Shown here piece after piece: positions 28,340 through 37,025 of a stretch of 64,000 nt of DNA (its first letter is position 1; every line of letters starts with the position of its first letter). The notes below the pieces were generated by a model. That model did not search any database. It worked only from the letters and a program-made list of their open reading frames with translations, and had not been told where the DNA came from. The stretch covers positions 122,142 to 186,141 of the forward strand of contig NZ_QRUF01000001.1 of assembly GCF_003458415.1 (NCBI RefSeq), given 5' to 3'. The translations under genes were made by a program, and so were the position numbers. Source of the stretch: Collinsella sp. AF25-2LB (lineage in GTDB: Bacteria; Actinomycetota; Coriobacteriia; Coriobacteriales; Coriobacteriaceae).

Positions 28340-28777
28340 ATGGCTAAAAAACGCAATGGGCGCCAGGATGCCATTAGAGATATTGTGCGCAATAAGGACG
28401 TCCGCACGCAGCGCGTGCTGGTCGATGAGCTCCGCGCTATGGGCTTTGATTGCACGCAGGCGACTGTCTCTCGCGATATTGCCGATATGGGGCTGCGTAA
28501 GCTCCCTGAGGGCATCTATGTTCTGGCAGAGGACCTGCACCTGCAGCGTATGGTTTCCGAGCTCGTAACGGGCGTTCTGCGCACCGATAATCTGGTTATG
28601 ATCAAGGCTCAGCCTGGCACGGCTTCCGGCATCGCCGCCGCCGTTGATGCGGCAGAGCTGCCCGATGTGCTTGGCTCGCTTGCCGGCAACGATACGATTT
28701 TGGTTATTGCCCAGACGGCCGAGGACGGCGAGCGTCTTGAGGCGCTGATCAATAAGCTGAGCAATTCTCGCAAGTAG
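28340..28777 (+). CDS. argR: Arginine repressor ArgR
   Basis: 145-residue ArgR/AhrC-family regulator, with an N-terminal winged helix (QATVSRDIADMGLRKLPEG near residue 40) and C-terminal hexamerisation/arginine-binding domain (PGTASGIAAAVDAA near 95; NDTILVIAQ). GGAGAGAGGG lies upstream of the ATG. No arginine biosynthesis genes adjoin it, so it may act in trans; the dyad at 28218 could be an autoregulatory site. Confidence 0.93.
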   Translation: MAKKRNGRQDAIRDIVRNKDVRTQRVLVDELRAMGFDCTQATVSRDIADMGLRKLPEGIYVLAEDLHLQRMVSELVTGVLRTDNLVMIKAQPGTASGIAAAVDAAELPDVLGSLAGNDTILVIAQTAEDGERLEALINKLSNSRK

Positions 28778-28827
28778 GCGTGCGGGTCGTGCGCTCGGCA
28801 CTGTGTGCGTGACATAGTGGCTTGTAA

Positions 28828-28860
28828 GGGGTATCGACGTTGGTCGGTACCCCCTTTTTT
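28828..28860 (+). terminator. Terminator after argR
   Basis: 11-bp stem GGGGTATCGAC / GTCGGTACCCC (one wobble) around GTTG, then T6. Confidence 0.9.
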
Positions 28861-28903
28861 GTTTGCCGGTATAAAGACCGCCCACCAGGTCGCTTTAAAC
28901 TAA

Positions 28904-28942
28904 AAGGCCCCCGAGCAGTTTAATAAGCTGCTCGGGGGCCTT
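28904..28942 (-). terminator. Terminator of the class A PBP gene
   Basis: Perfect 15-bp stem (AAGGCCCCCGAGCAG at 28904 and its complement at 28928) 22 bp past the PBP stop; on the minus strand it is followed by TTTTAG. Confidence 0.85.
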
Positions 28943-28964
28943 GTTGCTTATGGCCGGATGATTT

Positions 28965-31193
28965 CTAGCCGACCGTATCGTCAGGCGTGGGCGAGGGGTC
29001 GGGAGTGGGCGTAGGCGTAGGCGTAGGCGTAGGCGTAGGCGTAGGCGTAGGCGTAGGCGTGCCGCCATCGCCGCCGGTCGAACCACCAGTTGAGCCGCCC
29101 GTCGAGCCACCGGTCGTACCGGTGCCGCCGGTGGTGTCGCCACCCGTGGTCTCGGTGGTCGTGGTCGTCGTGGTAGTCGTTGTGGTAGTTTCCTCTTCGT
29201 CCTCGTTCTCGTCCTTGTCGTCGTTCTCCGTCTTCTTGGCGTTGTTGGTGCCGTAGAACTTCCAGACGCTGTTGTTCTTGTAGGTGGGCGCCGTTCCGGT
29301 CGCAAACTCCTCGCGCTCGGTACCGGTCAGAACGGTGTTCATAAACCGCTTAAAGACAGGCAGGTTGGTGCTGTCGCCCAGCAGGTCTGTGCCGTATTTT
29401 TGGATGGGAATCTCGCCCGCGGAATAGCCGGTCCACAGGGCGCACGCCAGCTGCGGGGTATAGCCGCAGAACCACAGGTTGGTGGTGTTGTCGGTGGTGC
29501 CCGTCTTGCCGGCATAGGGCTGGTTGACGCTCAGGGCGCCGGCAGCACCCGTACCGCCGCCCTTCATGACGCCGGACAGAACATCGGTGACCGCGGCGGC
29601 CTCGCCCTCGGTAAGTACCTGTGAGGGATTGTCGGTGTGCTGGTACAGCACCGAACCGGTACGAGAGTCAATCTCGGTGATGGCGATCGGCTGGCGATAG
29701 TAGCCGCCGTTGGCAAACGTCGCGTAGGCGGCGGCCATCTCGAGCGGCGAGATCGAGCCGGTGCCGAGCGTCATGACGGGAACGTCCTCGATGTTGTCCT
29801 TGGCGGGATCGATGCCGAGCTTTTTGACGAGCGAGATGATCTTGCTGTTGCCGACGGCTTCCGCCACCTGGATGTAGCCGGTGTTGGAGGAGTATGCCGT
29901 CGCCTGCTTAAGCGTGATGTTGCCATAGCTATGGTTGGCGTAGTTTTGGACCTCGGTCGTGGTGCCCTTGGCCTTGAGCGGCGAGTTGCAGTTGAGGGTG
30001 ACGTTGGGGTTCATGCCGTTTTGGATGGCAGTTGCCAGTGTAAAGGCCTTGAAGGTGGAGCCGACGGGACGCTTGGCCGTGGCATGGTTTACGTGGTTCT
30101 CGTCGGCGTTGTAGTCGTAGCCGCCCACCATGCACTTGATGTAGCCGGTCTTGGGGTCGACGACGACCATGCCCATGTCCAGGCCGTCGAGTGAAAGCGT
30201 GTCGAGCTGCTCGCGGACGGCATTCTCTGCCACCTGCTGCATCGTGGGGTCGATGGTGGTCTTGACGGTCAGGCCGCCCTTAAATAGCACGTCGGTCGAG
30301 AACTCCTGCTCCAGCAGCTGCTTAACATAGGCGACAAAGTAGGGCTGTGAGTATACGTCGACGCCGCTGCCCGAAATCTCGGTCACGTTGAGGGTGATGG
30401 GCTCGGCCTGTGCGGCATCGTGCTCCTCCTGGGTGATGTGGCCCAGGCGCAGCATGTTGTCGAGGACCTTGTTGCGGCGAGACAGCGCCAGGTCGGGATT
30501 GACCGTGGGGTCGTACTGCGAAGGCGAGTTGGGAAGGCCGATGAGCAGCGCGGCTTCGCTCAGGGTGAGGTCGGCGGCGCTCTTGGACAGGTAGGTCTCG
30601 GCTGCGGCCTCGATGCCGTAGGCGCCGTGGCCGTAATAGATGGTGTTGAGGTACATCATGAGGATCTCGTCTTTGGAGTACATGTCCTCCATCTTGATGG
30701 CGATGTAGGCCTCGCGCACCTTACGCTCGATGGTCGAGTCGAACTGCTCCTCCTGCAGGATGGTGTTGCGCACCAGCTGCTGGGTGATAGTCGAGGCGCC
30801 TTCGTGCCCGCCGCCGAGGGTTGCCACCGCAGCACGCGCGATACCCCACAGGTCGATACCGCCGTGCTCGTAGAAGCGCTCGTCCTCGACGTCAACGGTG
30901 CCCTGCAGCACGTAGGGGGAGACCTCGTCCTTGGTGATGGACTTGCGGTTTTGCGTGTAGAAGCTCGCGATCTTGTTGCCGTTGCAGTCGACGATCTCGG
31001 TGGGCTCGCTCACCAGATACGCGTTGGCGTCGGTGTAGTCGGGCAGATCGGACAGCCAGCGGTTGACGTTGCCGACCATGCCGATGCCAAATGCCACGCC
31101 CGCGATAAGCAAAAAGCCCAAAAACGAGAGCAGGATTATGGGCAGGGCATGCGTCTTTGAACGGCTGCGTCCCTGTCGTTGGCGAGGACCCAT
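28965..31193 (-). CDS. Class A penicillin-binding protein (transglycosylase/transpeptidase)
   Basis: 742-residue bifunctional peptidoglycan synthase. ATG 31193 has GGAGG upstream and gives a short basic cytoplasmic N-terminus followed by one transmembrane anchor (ALPIILLSFLGFLLIAGVAF). The GT51 domain shows EDERFYEHGGID and ASTITQQLVRN; the transpeptidase has STFK near residue 378, SSN near 433 and KTGT near 563. The C-terminal ~110 residues are extracellular low complexity: acidic, then poly-Thr, Gly-Gly-Ser-Thr repeats and a Thr-Pro repeat encoded by tandem hexamers. Such tails may span or bind the wall. It stands alone, divergent from the U32 gene. Confidence 0.95.
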   Translation of the reverse strand: MGPRQRQGRSRSKTHALPIILLSFLGFLLIAGVAFGIGMVGNVNRWLSDLPDYTDANAYLVSEPTEIVDCNGNKIASFYTQNRKSITKDEVSPYVLQGTVDVEDERFYEHGGIDLWGIARAAVATLGGGHEGASTITQQLVRNTILQEEQFDSTIERKVREAYIAIKMEDMYSKDEILMMYLNTIYYGHGAYGIEAAAETYLSKSAADLTLSEAALLIGLPNSPSQYDPTVNPDLALSRRNKVLDNMLRLGHITQEEHDAAQAEPITLNVTEISGSGVDVYSQPYFVAYVKQLLEQEFSTDVLFKGGLTVKTTIDPTMQQVAENAVREQLDTLSLDGLDMGMVVVDPKTGYIKCMVGGYDYNADENHVNHATAKRPVGSTFKAFTLATAIQNGMNPNVTLNCNSPLKAKGTTTEVQNYANHSYGNITLKQATAYSSNTGYIQVAEAVGNSKIISLVKKLGIDPAKDNIEDVPVMTLGTGSISPLEMAAAYATFANGGYYRQPIAITEIDSRTGSVLYQHTDNPSQVLTEGEAAAVTDVLSGVMKGGGTGAAGALSVNQPYAGKTGTTDNTTNLWFCGYTPQLACALWTGYSAGEIPIQKYGTDLLGDSTNLPVFKRFMNTVLTGTEREEFATGTAPTYKNNSVWKFYGTNNAKKTENDDKDENEDEEETTTTTTTTTTTTETTGGDTTGGTGTTGGSTGGSTGGSTGGDGGTPTPTPTPTPTPTPTPTPTPDPSPTPDDTVG
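29011..29058. repeat. Eight tandem GTAGGC hexamers inside the PBP gene
   Basis: Eight exact copies of GTAGGC, preceded by one GTGGGC variant, encode the Thr-Pro tail of the PBP. Copy changes would preserve frame, so tail length is likely to vary among strains. Confidence 0.95.
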
Positions 31194-31355
31194 ATATTGA
31201 CCTCCAGGTATGTCGTGCCGGACGGCGGATGTGCCGTCGGGGCAGGATGGACATAAGTTATTACACGATAAACCAAACGGGGCGCGCGAGGCCTCGTGTA
31301 TGCTGGAAGACGGCATTTTTCAGAGTGAATGCATACCTTGGTAAGGAGTTTGTCG

Positions 31356-33314
31356 ATGGCGATTCGGACGATGGGGCCGAGCGGACAACACAAGACTGGA
31401 TTGGATGCTGCCGGTGCGGCGCTGCCCGAGCTGCTGGCGCCGGCGGGCGGGCTCGACCAGATGCTTGCGGCCATCGCCGCGGGCGCCGATGCCATCTATG
31501 CGGGGTTGGGCGGCTTTAACGCCCGTGTGAGCGCTCATGGCTTTACGGATGACGAGTTTGCGCGCGGTTGTGCCGTGGCGCATGCTCATGGCGTGCGTGT
31601 GTACGTAACGCTCAACGTGTTCGTGTTTGACGATGAGTTGTCCGACGCGGTGGCGTTGGGAGCTCATGCACTGGAGCTGGGCGCCGATGCTCTGATTGTC
31701 GCCGATGCCGGGTTGGCCTGCGCGCTGCGCGCGGCGATTCCCGGGGTCGAGATTCACCTGTCCACGCAGGCGGGCGTTCATAGCGAAGGCGCCGTGCGGC
31801 TTGCCGCCGATGAGCTGGGAGTCGAGCGCGTGACGACGGCACGCGAGCTGGCGGTCGACGAGATTGCGGCGCTATGTGCCACGGGCGTGCCCATCGAGGT
31901 ATTCTGCCACGGTGCGATTTGCATCGGCTATTCGGGGGCGTGCGAGTTTTCGGCCCTGCGGCGTGGGCGCTCGGCGATGCGCGGCGACTGCACGCAGCCG
32001 TGCCGTCTGGCGTACGACCTGGTGGACGAGGCGGGACAGAGCGTTGTCGCCGTCGAGGGAGATCGCCTGCTGTGCCCGCGCGACTATCTGGGTATTGCAC
32101 ATCTGCCCGAGCTTGTAGATGCCGGCGTGGCGTCGCTCAAGATCGAGGGGCGCATGAAGAACCCCGATTACGTATTCAACGTGGTGCGGGTGTGGCGCCG
32201 GGCACTCGATATGCTGCGCGACGGCGCGTGGGACCCCGACGCCGTGGAAGAGCTTGAACGCGAGCTGGGGAGGTCGTTTAACCGTGGGTTTACCGATACG
32301 TACCTGCGAGGGCGTTCGGGTGCCGAGCTGATGAGCTTTGAGCGCGCAATTAACCAGGGCGTGCGCGTGGGGCGTTTGGTCGCTGTGGGCCACGAAGAGG
32401 TGACCGTTGAGCTCGACGCCGCCGTGGCGGCGGGTGACACGCTCGAGATTCGGTTCTATCCGGGTGTCGACGCGCGTCCCGATGTGCCCAAGCGCTGGCC
32501 GCAGGTGCCCTGCCCGGTGGATGCCGCAGCGGGGAAGCGCGTCGTCGTGCATTGCAAGCGTAAGGTGGACGCGGGCTGCGAGGTATACCTGATTCGCAGC
32601 GCCGGCGTGTTGGATCAGACGGCGGCGGTGTTGGAGCGCATGCGGGCCGAGGCGGATGCGATTGCGCCCGTTGCGCGTGCCGTTGAGGTGCTGCCCTTTG
32701 AGGGCGTTGCGGTGGATGGCGGTGCGTCGACGGAGTTGGTGGAGTGCGCGGTTCCCGCTCGCATGGTTTTTGCTTGGCAGCTGATGGATGCCGACCCGCG
32801 CGGAGAACTCGATTTGTCCGACGCCGTTGTGGTGCTTGACGAAGTGTGCCGCACGGGTGACGCTGACTGGACCCGCTCACTGATGCAGCGTGCCAGGCGT
32901 GTCGTCTGCCGCAGCCTGGGACAGGTGGTGATCGCTCGCGAGCTGGGCGTGACGTTTGACGTGGCGGCGCCGGTGTTCTGCGCGAATCGGGCCACGCTTA
33001 CCTGGCTGCGCGGACTCGGTGCGGGGCGGGTGTACTTGCCGGCCGAGTTGCTCGGCAATGATGCGGAGCGTATTGCCGAACTGGCCGCTGAACCCGGCGT
33101 CTTGGGTCCGGTCGACGCCGCCCGTCCCGAGCTTATGGTGTGCGAGCACTGCCTGCTGACCGCCGAGGGCGTCTGTGCCACCGATGCGACGGGACAGGTC
33201 CGTTGCCGCGACTGCTTGCGTCGTCGGCAGGTGCGCTATCTGGTCGAGCGTGACGGTACACGTCTGCCAGTTGCCATCGACGCATGCGGCAGGACGAGGA
33301 TTTTCCTGTCGTAG
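31356..33314 (+). CDS. Peptidase U32-family protein (RlhA/TrhP-like RNA hydroxylase candidate)
   Basis: 652 residues; the start at 31356 has TAAGGAG 7 nt upstream. The N-terminal TIM-barrel-like part LLAPAGGLDQMLAAIAAGAD and the cysteine set CHGAICIGYSGAC near 184 with RGDCTQPCR are U32 hallmarks. Although named peptidases, E. coli members RlhA and TrhP hydroxylate 23S rRNA or tRNA and bind an iron-sulfur cluster; RlhA is also about 650 residues with a long C-terminal part, so this is a plausible orthologue. A second Cys cluster, CEHC...CRDC, lies near the C-terminus. Activity is not proven by sequence. Confidence 0.82.
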   Translation: MAIRTMGPSGQHKTGLDAAGAALPELLAPAGGLDQMLAAIAAGADAIYAGLGGFNARVSAHGFTDDEFARGCAVAHAHGVRVYVTLNVFVFDDELSDAVALGAHALELGADALIVADAGLACALRAAIPGVEIHLSTQAGVHSEGAVRLAADELGVERVTTARELAVDEIAALCATGVPIEVFCHGAICIGYSGACEFSALRRGRSAMRGDCTQPCRLAYDLVDEAGQSVVAVEGDRLLCPRDYLGIAHLPELVDAGVASLKIEGRMKNPDYVFNVVRVWRRALDMLRDGAWDPDAVEELERELGRSFNRGFTDTYLRGRSGAELMSFERAINQGVRVGRLVAVGHEEVTVELDAAVAAGDTLEIRFYPGVDARPDVPKRWPQVPCPVDAAAGKRVVVHCKRKVDAGCEVYLIRSAGVLDQTAAVLERMRAEADAIAPVARAVEVLPFEGVAVDGGASTELVECAVPARMVFAWQLMDADPRGELDLSDAVVVLDEVCRTGDADWTRSLMQRARRVVCRSLGQVVIARELGVTFDVAAPVFCANRATLTWLRGLGAGRVYLPAELLGNDAERIAELAAEPGVLGPVDAARPELMVCEHCLLTAEGVCATDATGQVRCRDCLRRRQVRYLVERDGTRLPVAIDACGRTRIFLS

Positions 33315-33410
33315 GTGCTGCGTCGCGTCAGTTTGTTATCATATGAGAGTTTATGGACTTCCAGCACCGCCGTTTTCGGCGAGGGTGCTATAGCAAAAGG
33401 AGGATACCCA

Positions 33411-34622
33411 ATGCTGTCTGTTGACGAGCAAATGCGTATCATCACCTCGGGCGCTGCGAAGATCGTCCCCGAGGCCGACCTTCGCAAGAAGCTTGAGAAG
33501 GGCGAGCCCCTCAACATCAAGCTCGGCGTCGATCCCACCAGCCCCGACCTGCACCTGGGCCACGCCGTGCCGCTGCGCAAGATGCGTCAGTTCCAGGACC
33601 TGGGCCACAACGTCACCCTCATCATCGGCAACGGTACCGCACTGATCGGCGACCCCTCGGGCAAGAATTCCACCCGCCCGCAGCTTTCTCAGGAGCAGAT
33701 CGAGGCTAACGCCGAGACCTACGTGAGCCAGGCCATGAAGATCCTGGACCCCGAGAAGACCACCATCGTGCACAACGGCGACTGGATCTTGTCGATGGAT
33801 CTGGCCGGTCTGCTGCAGGTGTGCTCCAAGTTCACCGTCGCCCGCATTCTTGAGCGCGATGACTTTACCAAGCGCTACCAGTCCCAGACGCCGATCGCCC
33901 TGCACGAGTTCCTGTATCCCGTGATGCAGGCATACGATTCGGTCATGATTAAGGCTGACGTGGAGATGGGCGGTACCGACCAGCTTTTCAACCTGCTCGC
34001 CGGCCGTGAGCTCATGGAGAAGATGGGCATGGAGCCGCAGATCGCGCTCACCATGCCGCTGCTCGAGGGCACCGATGGCGTACGTAAGATGTCCAAGTCC
34101 TATGGCAACTACATCGGTCTGACCGACGCGCCCAAGGATATGTTCGGCAAGACCATGTCCATCCCCGACGAGATGATCGGCAAGTACTACCGCCTGGCGA
34201 GCTCGCTCACTCCGGCCGAGGTCGACAAGATCGACGCTGCCCTGGCCGATGGCTCTGCCGACCCCTACGAGCTCAAGCGCGCTCTGGGCCGTGACCTGTG
34301 TGACACCTACCACGGCGCCGGTGCCGGCGACGAGGCTCAGGCCGAGTTCGACCGCGTGTTCAAGGAGGGCCAGCTCGCCGACTTCCCCGAGAAGCACGTT
34401 GAGCTGACTGTTAACGACGAGGGCCAGATCTACCTCGCCGGCCTGCTCAAGGACTTGGGTCTTTCGGCGAGCGCCGGCCAGGCCCGTCGCGATATCGACG
34501 GCGGCGGTGTCAAGATCAACGGCAAGGCCGTGGCTCCCAAGAGCTATAACATCGATCCCAGCGCCCTCAAGCTGGGCGACACCCTCTCCGTAGGCAAGCG
34601 CAAGGGCTTTAAGTTGATTTAG
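33411..34622 (+). CDS. tyrS: Tyrosyl-tRNA synthetase
   Basis: 403-residue class I synthetase with the HIGH-equivalent HLGHA near residue 48, KMSKS near 226 and a C-terminal S4 RNA-binding domain (SASAGQARRDIDGGGVKING). ATG 33411 has AAAAGGAGG upstream; the 32 codons before it are noncoding. The 96-bp leader is too short for a T-box riboswitch. Confidence 0.96.
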   Translation: MLSVDEQMRIITSGAAKIVPEADLRKKLEKGEPLNIKLGVDPTSPDLHLGHAVPLRKMRQFQDLGHNVTLIIGNGTALIGDPSGKNSTRPQLSQEQIEANAETYVSQAMKILDPEKTTIVHNGDWILSMDLAGLLQVCSKFTVARILERDDFTKRYQSQTPIALHEFLYPVMQAYDSVMIKADVEMGGTDQLFNLLAGRELMEKMGMEPQIALTMPLLEGTDGVRKMSKSYGNYIGLTDAPKDMFGKTMSIPDEMIGKYYRLASSLTPAEVDKIDAALADGSADPYELKRALGRDLCDTYHGAGAGDEAQAEFDRVFKEGQLADFPEKHVELTVNDEGQIYLAGLLKDLGLSASAGQARRDIDGGGVKINGKAVAPKSYNIDPSALKLGDTLSVGKRKGFKLI

Positions 34623-34624
34623 TT

Positions 34625-34646
34625 CCGCCGTTCTAACGAACGGCGG
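34625..34646 (+). terminator. Hairpin after tyrS
   Basis: Perfect 9-bp stem CCGCCGTTC / GAACGGCGG around TAAC, 2 bp past the stop; no T-run. Confidence 0.6.
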
Positions 34647-34661
34647 ACCGGCCGACGCTGC

Positions 34662-34760
34662 GCGGGCCGCATTTGGACAATCTGACGTTCAACTTCAAGG
34701 GCACGACCAGAAGGTCAGCGCCCTTTCGTTTCACGTCACCTTGTCTCAAATGCGGCCCGC
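34662..34760. repeat. 99-bp imperfect inverted repeat in the tyrS-ade gap
   Basis: The ends GCGGGCCGCATTTG and CAAATGCGGCCCGC are a perfect 14-bp inverted pair, and the inside continues to pair imperfectly (GACAA/TTGTC, GACGT/ACGTC, AAGGGC/GCCCTT). No ORF fits it. It could be a structured RNA or a small palindromic element. Confidence 0.6.
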
Positions 34761-34797
34761 TCGCTGGCGTTGCCAAAACATCGGCGCTTCCGTTGTT

Positions 34798-34845
34798 GGC
34801 ACTTGGGGACGTTCCTTTTGTGCCGGCACTTTGGGACACTCCTTG
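34798..34845. repeat. Intergenic repeat family 2, copy 1
   Basis: 48-bp segment containing TTGGGGACGTTCCTTTT, matching 37824-37871 at 41/48 positions. Lies in the tyrS-ade gap. Confidence 0.75.
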
Positions 34846-34847
34846 TC

Positions 34848-34879
34848 ATTGGTGCAAAGCAACCTGTCCCCATTGCACC
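34848..34879. repeat. Intergenic repeat family 3, copy 1
   Basis: 32-bp hairpin with GGTGCAA / TTGCACC arms and GTCCCC in the loop; matches 48837-48868 at 28/32 positions. Confidence 0.7.
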
Positions 34880-34911
34880 AAGTGGCGGATGCCGTTAAAC
34901 GGAGGGCCGTA

Positions 34912-34939
34912 TTGCTGACCCATCGTTTGGGCATACAAT
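34912..34939 (+). promoter_or_regulatory. Promoter of ade
   Basis: TTGCTG, 16-bp spacer, TACAAT, 67 bp before the ade ATG. AAAGGAG serves as ribosome site. No purine-riboswitch core was recognised in the short leader. Confidence 0.6.
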
Positions 34940-35006
34940 GGCTGTTGGCTTGCTGCGGTGAAGGCTCGTCCGCTCCGCAGTTATTTCTACAGTTAAAGGA
35001 GTATGT

Positions 35007-36827
35007 ATGTCCGTTGAGGTCATGAGGTCTGTGATCGATGCTGCCGAGGGGCGCGTGCCCGTCGACACGCTGTTTACCAATGCACAGATTGTCGACGTGT
35101 ATGGCCAGCGTGTGGCGCCCGGCAGCGTTGCCGTCAAGGACGGTGTGATCGTCGGCGTGCTCTACGATGGTCGCGACGATGCCGCCGGCACCTACGAGGC
35201 TGCCGAGGTCATTGACTGCCAGGGCCGCTATCTCGCCCCCGGCTTTATCGACGGACATCTGCACATTGAGTCCTCGAACATCCGTCCCGCCGAGTATGCG
35301 CGCATGGCGGCGACGCGCGGTACCACCACCGCCATTGCCGACAGCCACGAGATCGCCAACGTGGCGGGGCTCGACGGCCTGCGCTTTATGATCGAGGACG
35401 GTCGCCGCGCGCCCATTTCCATCAAGTACATGATGCCCTCATGCGTGCCCGCGCTGCCCGATGAGCAAGCGGGCGCTGTGATTACCGCTGCTGACATGCA
35501 GGCGTTTTTTGCCGAGCATCCGGGCGACGTTTTTGGCCTGGGCGAGATGATGAACCTGCCGGGCGTCTTTATGGCCGATCCCGAGACCTGCGCTCGCATC
35601 GATGCTGCCAACCAGACGCCGTCCAAGCAGGTCGACGGCCATGCGCCGCTCGTTGCCGGCAAGGACCTCAATGCCTATGCCGCGGCGGGTATTATTGCCG
35701 ACCACGAGTCGACGATTCCCGAGGAGGCGCTCGACAAGCTGTCTCGCGGCATGTACGTGATGCTGCGCGAGGGTACGTGCAGCCATGATCTGGCCAACCT
35801 GTCGCCGATGCTGCTGGAGAATCCCGCGCGCGCCCGCCGCTGCTGCTTTGCGACTGACGACCGCGCTCCTTCCGATGCGCTTGCAACCGGCATGATCGAC
35901 AATGCCTGCCGCGTGGCTATCGAGGCCGGTATTGACCCCGTGGTTGCCATCTCTATGGCGTCCCTGTCCACGGCCGAGGCGTTTGGCCTGGACCACGGTT
36001 GCCGCGACCCGCACGAGCTGCGTGGCGCCATCGCCCCGGGCAAGCGTGCCGACCTGCTGGTGCTCAACGACCTGACGTTTGTCACGGCTCCGCATCGCGT
36101 GTATGCCGCTGGTGCTCTGGTGGCGCAGGACGGCACCTTTGTGGGCGAGATCGCACCCGAGATGGCCGAGGTTGCGGCCCTTGCCGATGAGCTGCGCGCC
36201 TCCGTTAAGCTGCCGAAGCTTTCGCTCGACGTATTCGACTATGCCTTTAAGCCGGGCGAGGCCGTGATTGACGTGGTGCCGGGCAAGGCCATCACGGGCA
36301 TGGTTCGTCCCGAGAGCGCCGAGGGCCTGCGCCGTATTATGCTGATCGAGCGTCACGGCCGCGGCGTGTCGCTGCAGGCCGAGGGCGCCGACGGTGACGG
36401 CCCCGCTGGCCTGGGACTCGTTGGCAAGCATATCGGCCGCGGCTGGGTGCGCGGCTTTACCATCACGGGTGGTGCCATCGCCTCGACGATCGGACACGAC
36501 TCGCACAACGTGTGCGTCGTGGGCGACAACGCCGCCGATATGATGGCCGCCGTTGATGCCGTGGGCCAGGGCGGTCACGTGCTGGTGCGCAACGGCGAGG
36601 TCGTGGCGCGCATTCCGCTGGCGCTCGGTGGCCTGATGAGCGAGGGCACGGCCGAGGATGTCGCCGCGCAGCACGACGACTTTATGGTCAAGGCGCGTGC
36701 CATGGGCATCGAGCCGCCGCTCGACCCCATCATGGGCATCATTTTCCTGCCCCTGCCGGTGATCCCGACGCTCCGCATCCGCCCCGAGGGCATGTTCGAC
36801 GTCACGACCTTCACCTACGCCGACTAG
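35007..36827 (+). CDS. ade: Adenine deaminase
   Basis: 606-residue amidohydrolase converting adenine to hypoxanthine and ammonia. Metal motifs: GFIDGHLHIESS near residue 80, the AIADSHEIANVAG segment near 112, DGHAPLVAGKDLNAY near 212 and FATDDRAP near 291. The C-terminal adenine-deaminase domain ends with MGIIFLPLPVIPTLRIRPEG. It could feed hypoxanthine into the purine-breakdown set encoded at 7-16 kb, an inference. Its stop codon overlaps the left 38-bp inverted repeat. Confidence 0.95.
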   Translation: MSVEVMRSVIDAAEGRVPVDTLFTNAQIVDVYGQRVAPGSVAVKDGVIVGVLYDGRDDAAGTYEAAEVIDCQGRYLAPGFIDGHLHIESSNIRPAEYARMAATRGTTTAIADSHEIANVAGLDGLRFMIEDGRRAPISIKYMMPSCVPALPDEQAGAVITAADMQAFFAEHPGDVFGLGEMMNLPGVFMADPETCARIDAANQTPSKQVDGHAPLVAGKDLNAYAAAGIIADHESTIPEEALDKLSRGMYVMLREGTCSHDLANLSPMLLENPARARRCCFATDDRAPSDALATGMIDNACRVAIEAGIDPVVAISMASLSTAEAFGLDHGCRDPHELRGAIAPGKRADLLVLNDLTFVTAPHRVYAAGALVAQDGTFVGEIAPEMAEVAALADELRASVKLPKLSLDVFDYAFKPGEAVIDVVPGKAITGMVRPESAEGLRRIMLIERHGRGVSLQAEGADGDGPAGLGLVGKHIGRGWVRGFTITGGAIASTIGHDSHNVCVVGDNAADMMAAVDAVGQGGHVLVRNGEVVARIPLALGGLMSEGTAEDVAAQHDDFMVKARAMGIEPPLDPIMGIIFLPLPVIPTLRIRPEGMFDVTTFTYAD

Positions 36828-36863
36828 TCATCGGGGACGTTCTTAAACGACTAGTCGTCGGGG
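36826..36863. repeat. 38-bp inverted repeat, left copy
   Basis: Matches the reverse complement of 37893-37930 at 36/38 positions. It contains the 12-bp palindrome ACGACTAGTCGT. The pair encloses exactly one gene, the HAD phosphatase at 37026. Confidence 0.9.
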
Positions 36864-36958
36864 TGGCGTGTCACCTGACGCCGCGACCGTGAGACCTCTG
36901 GCATGTGTGAGCTATTTGCTAGGTCCTTGTAACGTTTACGCCCGCAGAGTCTTATTTG

Positions 36959-37020
36959 AGCTCCCTTTGGGTACGTTGGAATTGGATATACGTCCGATTC
37001 CATCAAGCCCGAAGGGAGCT
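36959..37020 (+). promoter_or_regulatory. Leader hairpin hiding the ribosome site of the HAD gene
   Basis: 13-bp stem AGCTCCCTTTGGG (36959-36971) with CCCGAAGGGAGCT (37008-37020), one wobble, enclosing an inner 9-bp stem GGAATTGGA / TCCGATTCC. AAGGGAG, the only ribosome site for ATG 37026, is inside the outer stem. A T-run follows at once, so the hairpin could act either as a translational block or as an attenuator. Confidence 0.65.
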
Positions 37021-37025
37021 TTTCT

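Noticed and set aside
28999..29062. CRISPR-like array from the regular GTAGGC repeats
   Set aside because: Units are 6 bp with no spacers; a coding tandem repeat.
28987..29256. Plus-strand Val/Gly ORF over the PBP tail
   Set aside because: It is the complement of the Thr-Pro and poly-Thr repeats in the PBP gene.
30420..31160. 246-codon Val/Gly/Leu-rich plus-strand ORF
   Set aside because: Mirror frame of the PBP glycosyltransferase domain; many such Val/Gly/His/Leu-rich frames oppose GC-rich genes here.
33315..33410. T-box riboswitch before tyrS
   Set aside because: The leader is under 100 nt and no specifier loop or antiterminator T-box is visible.
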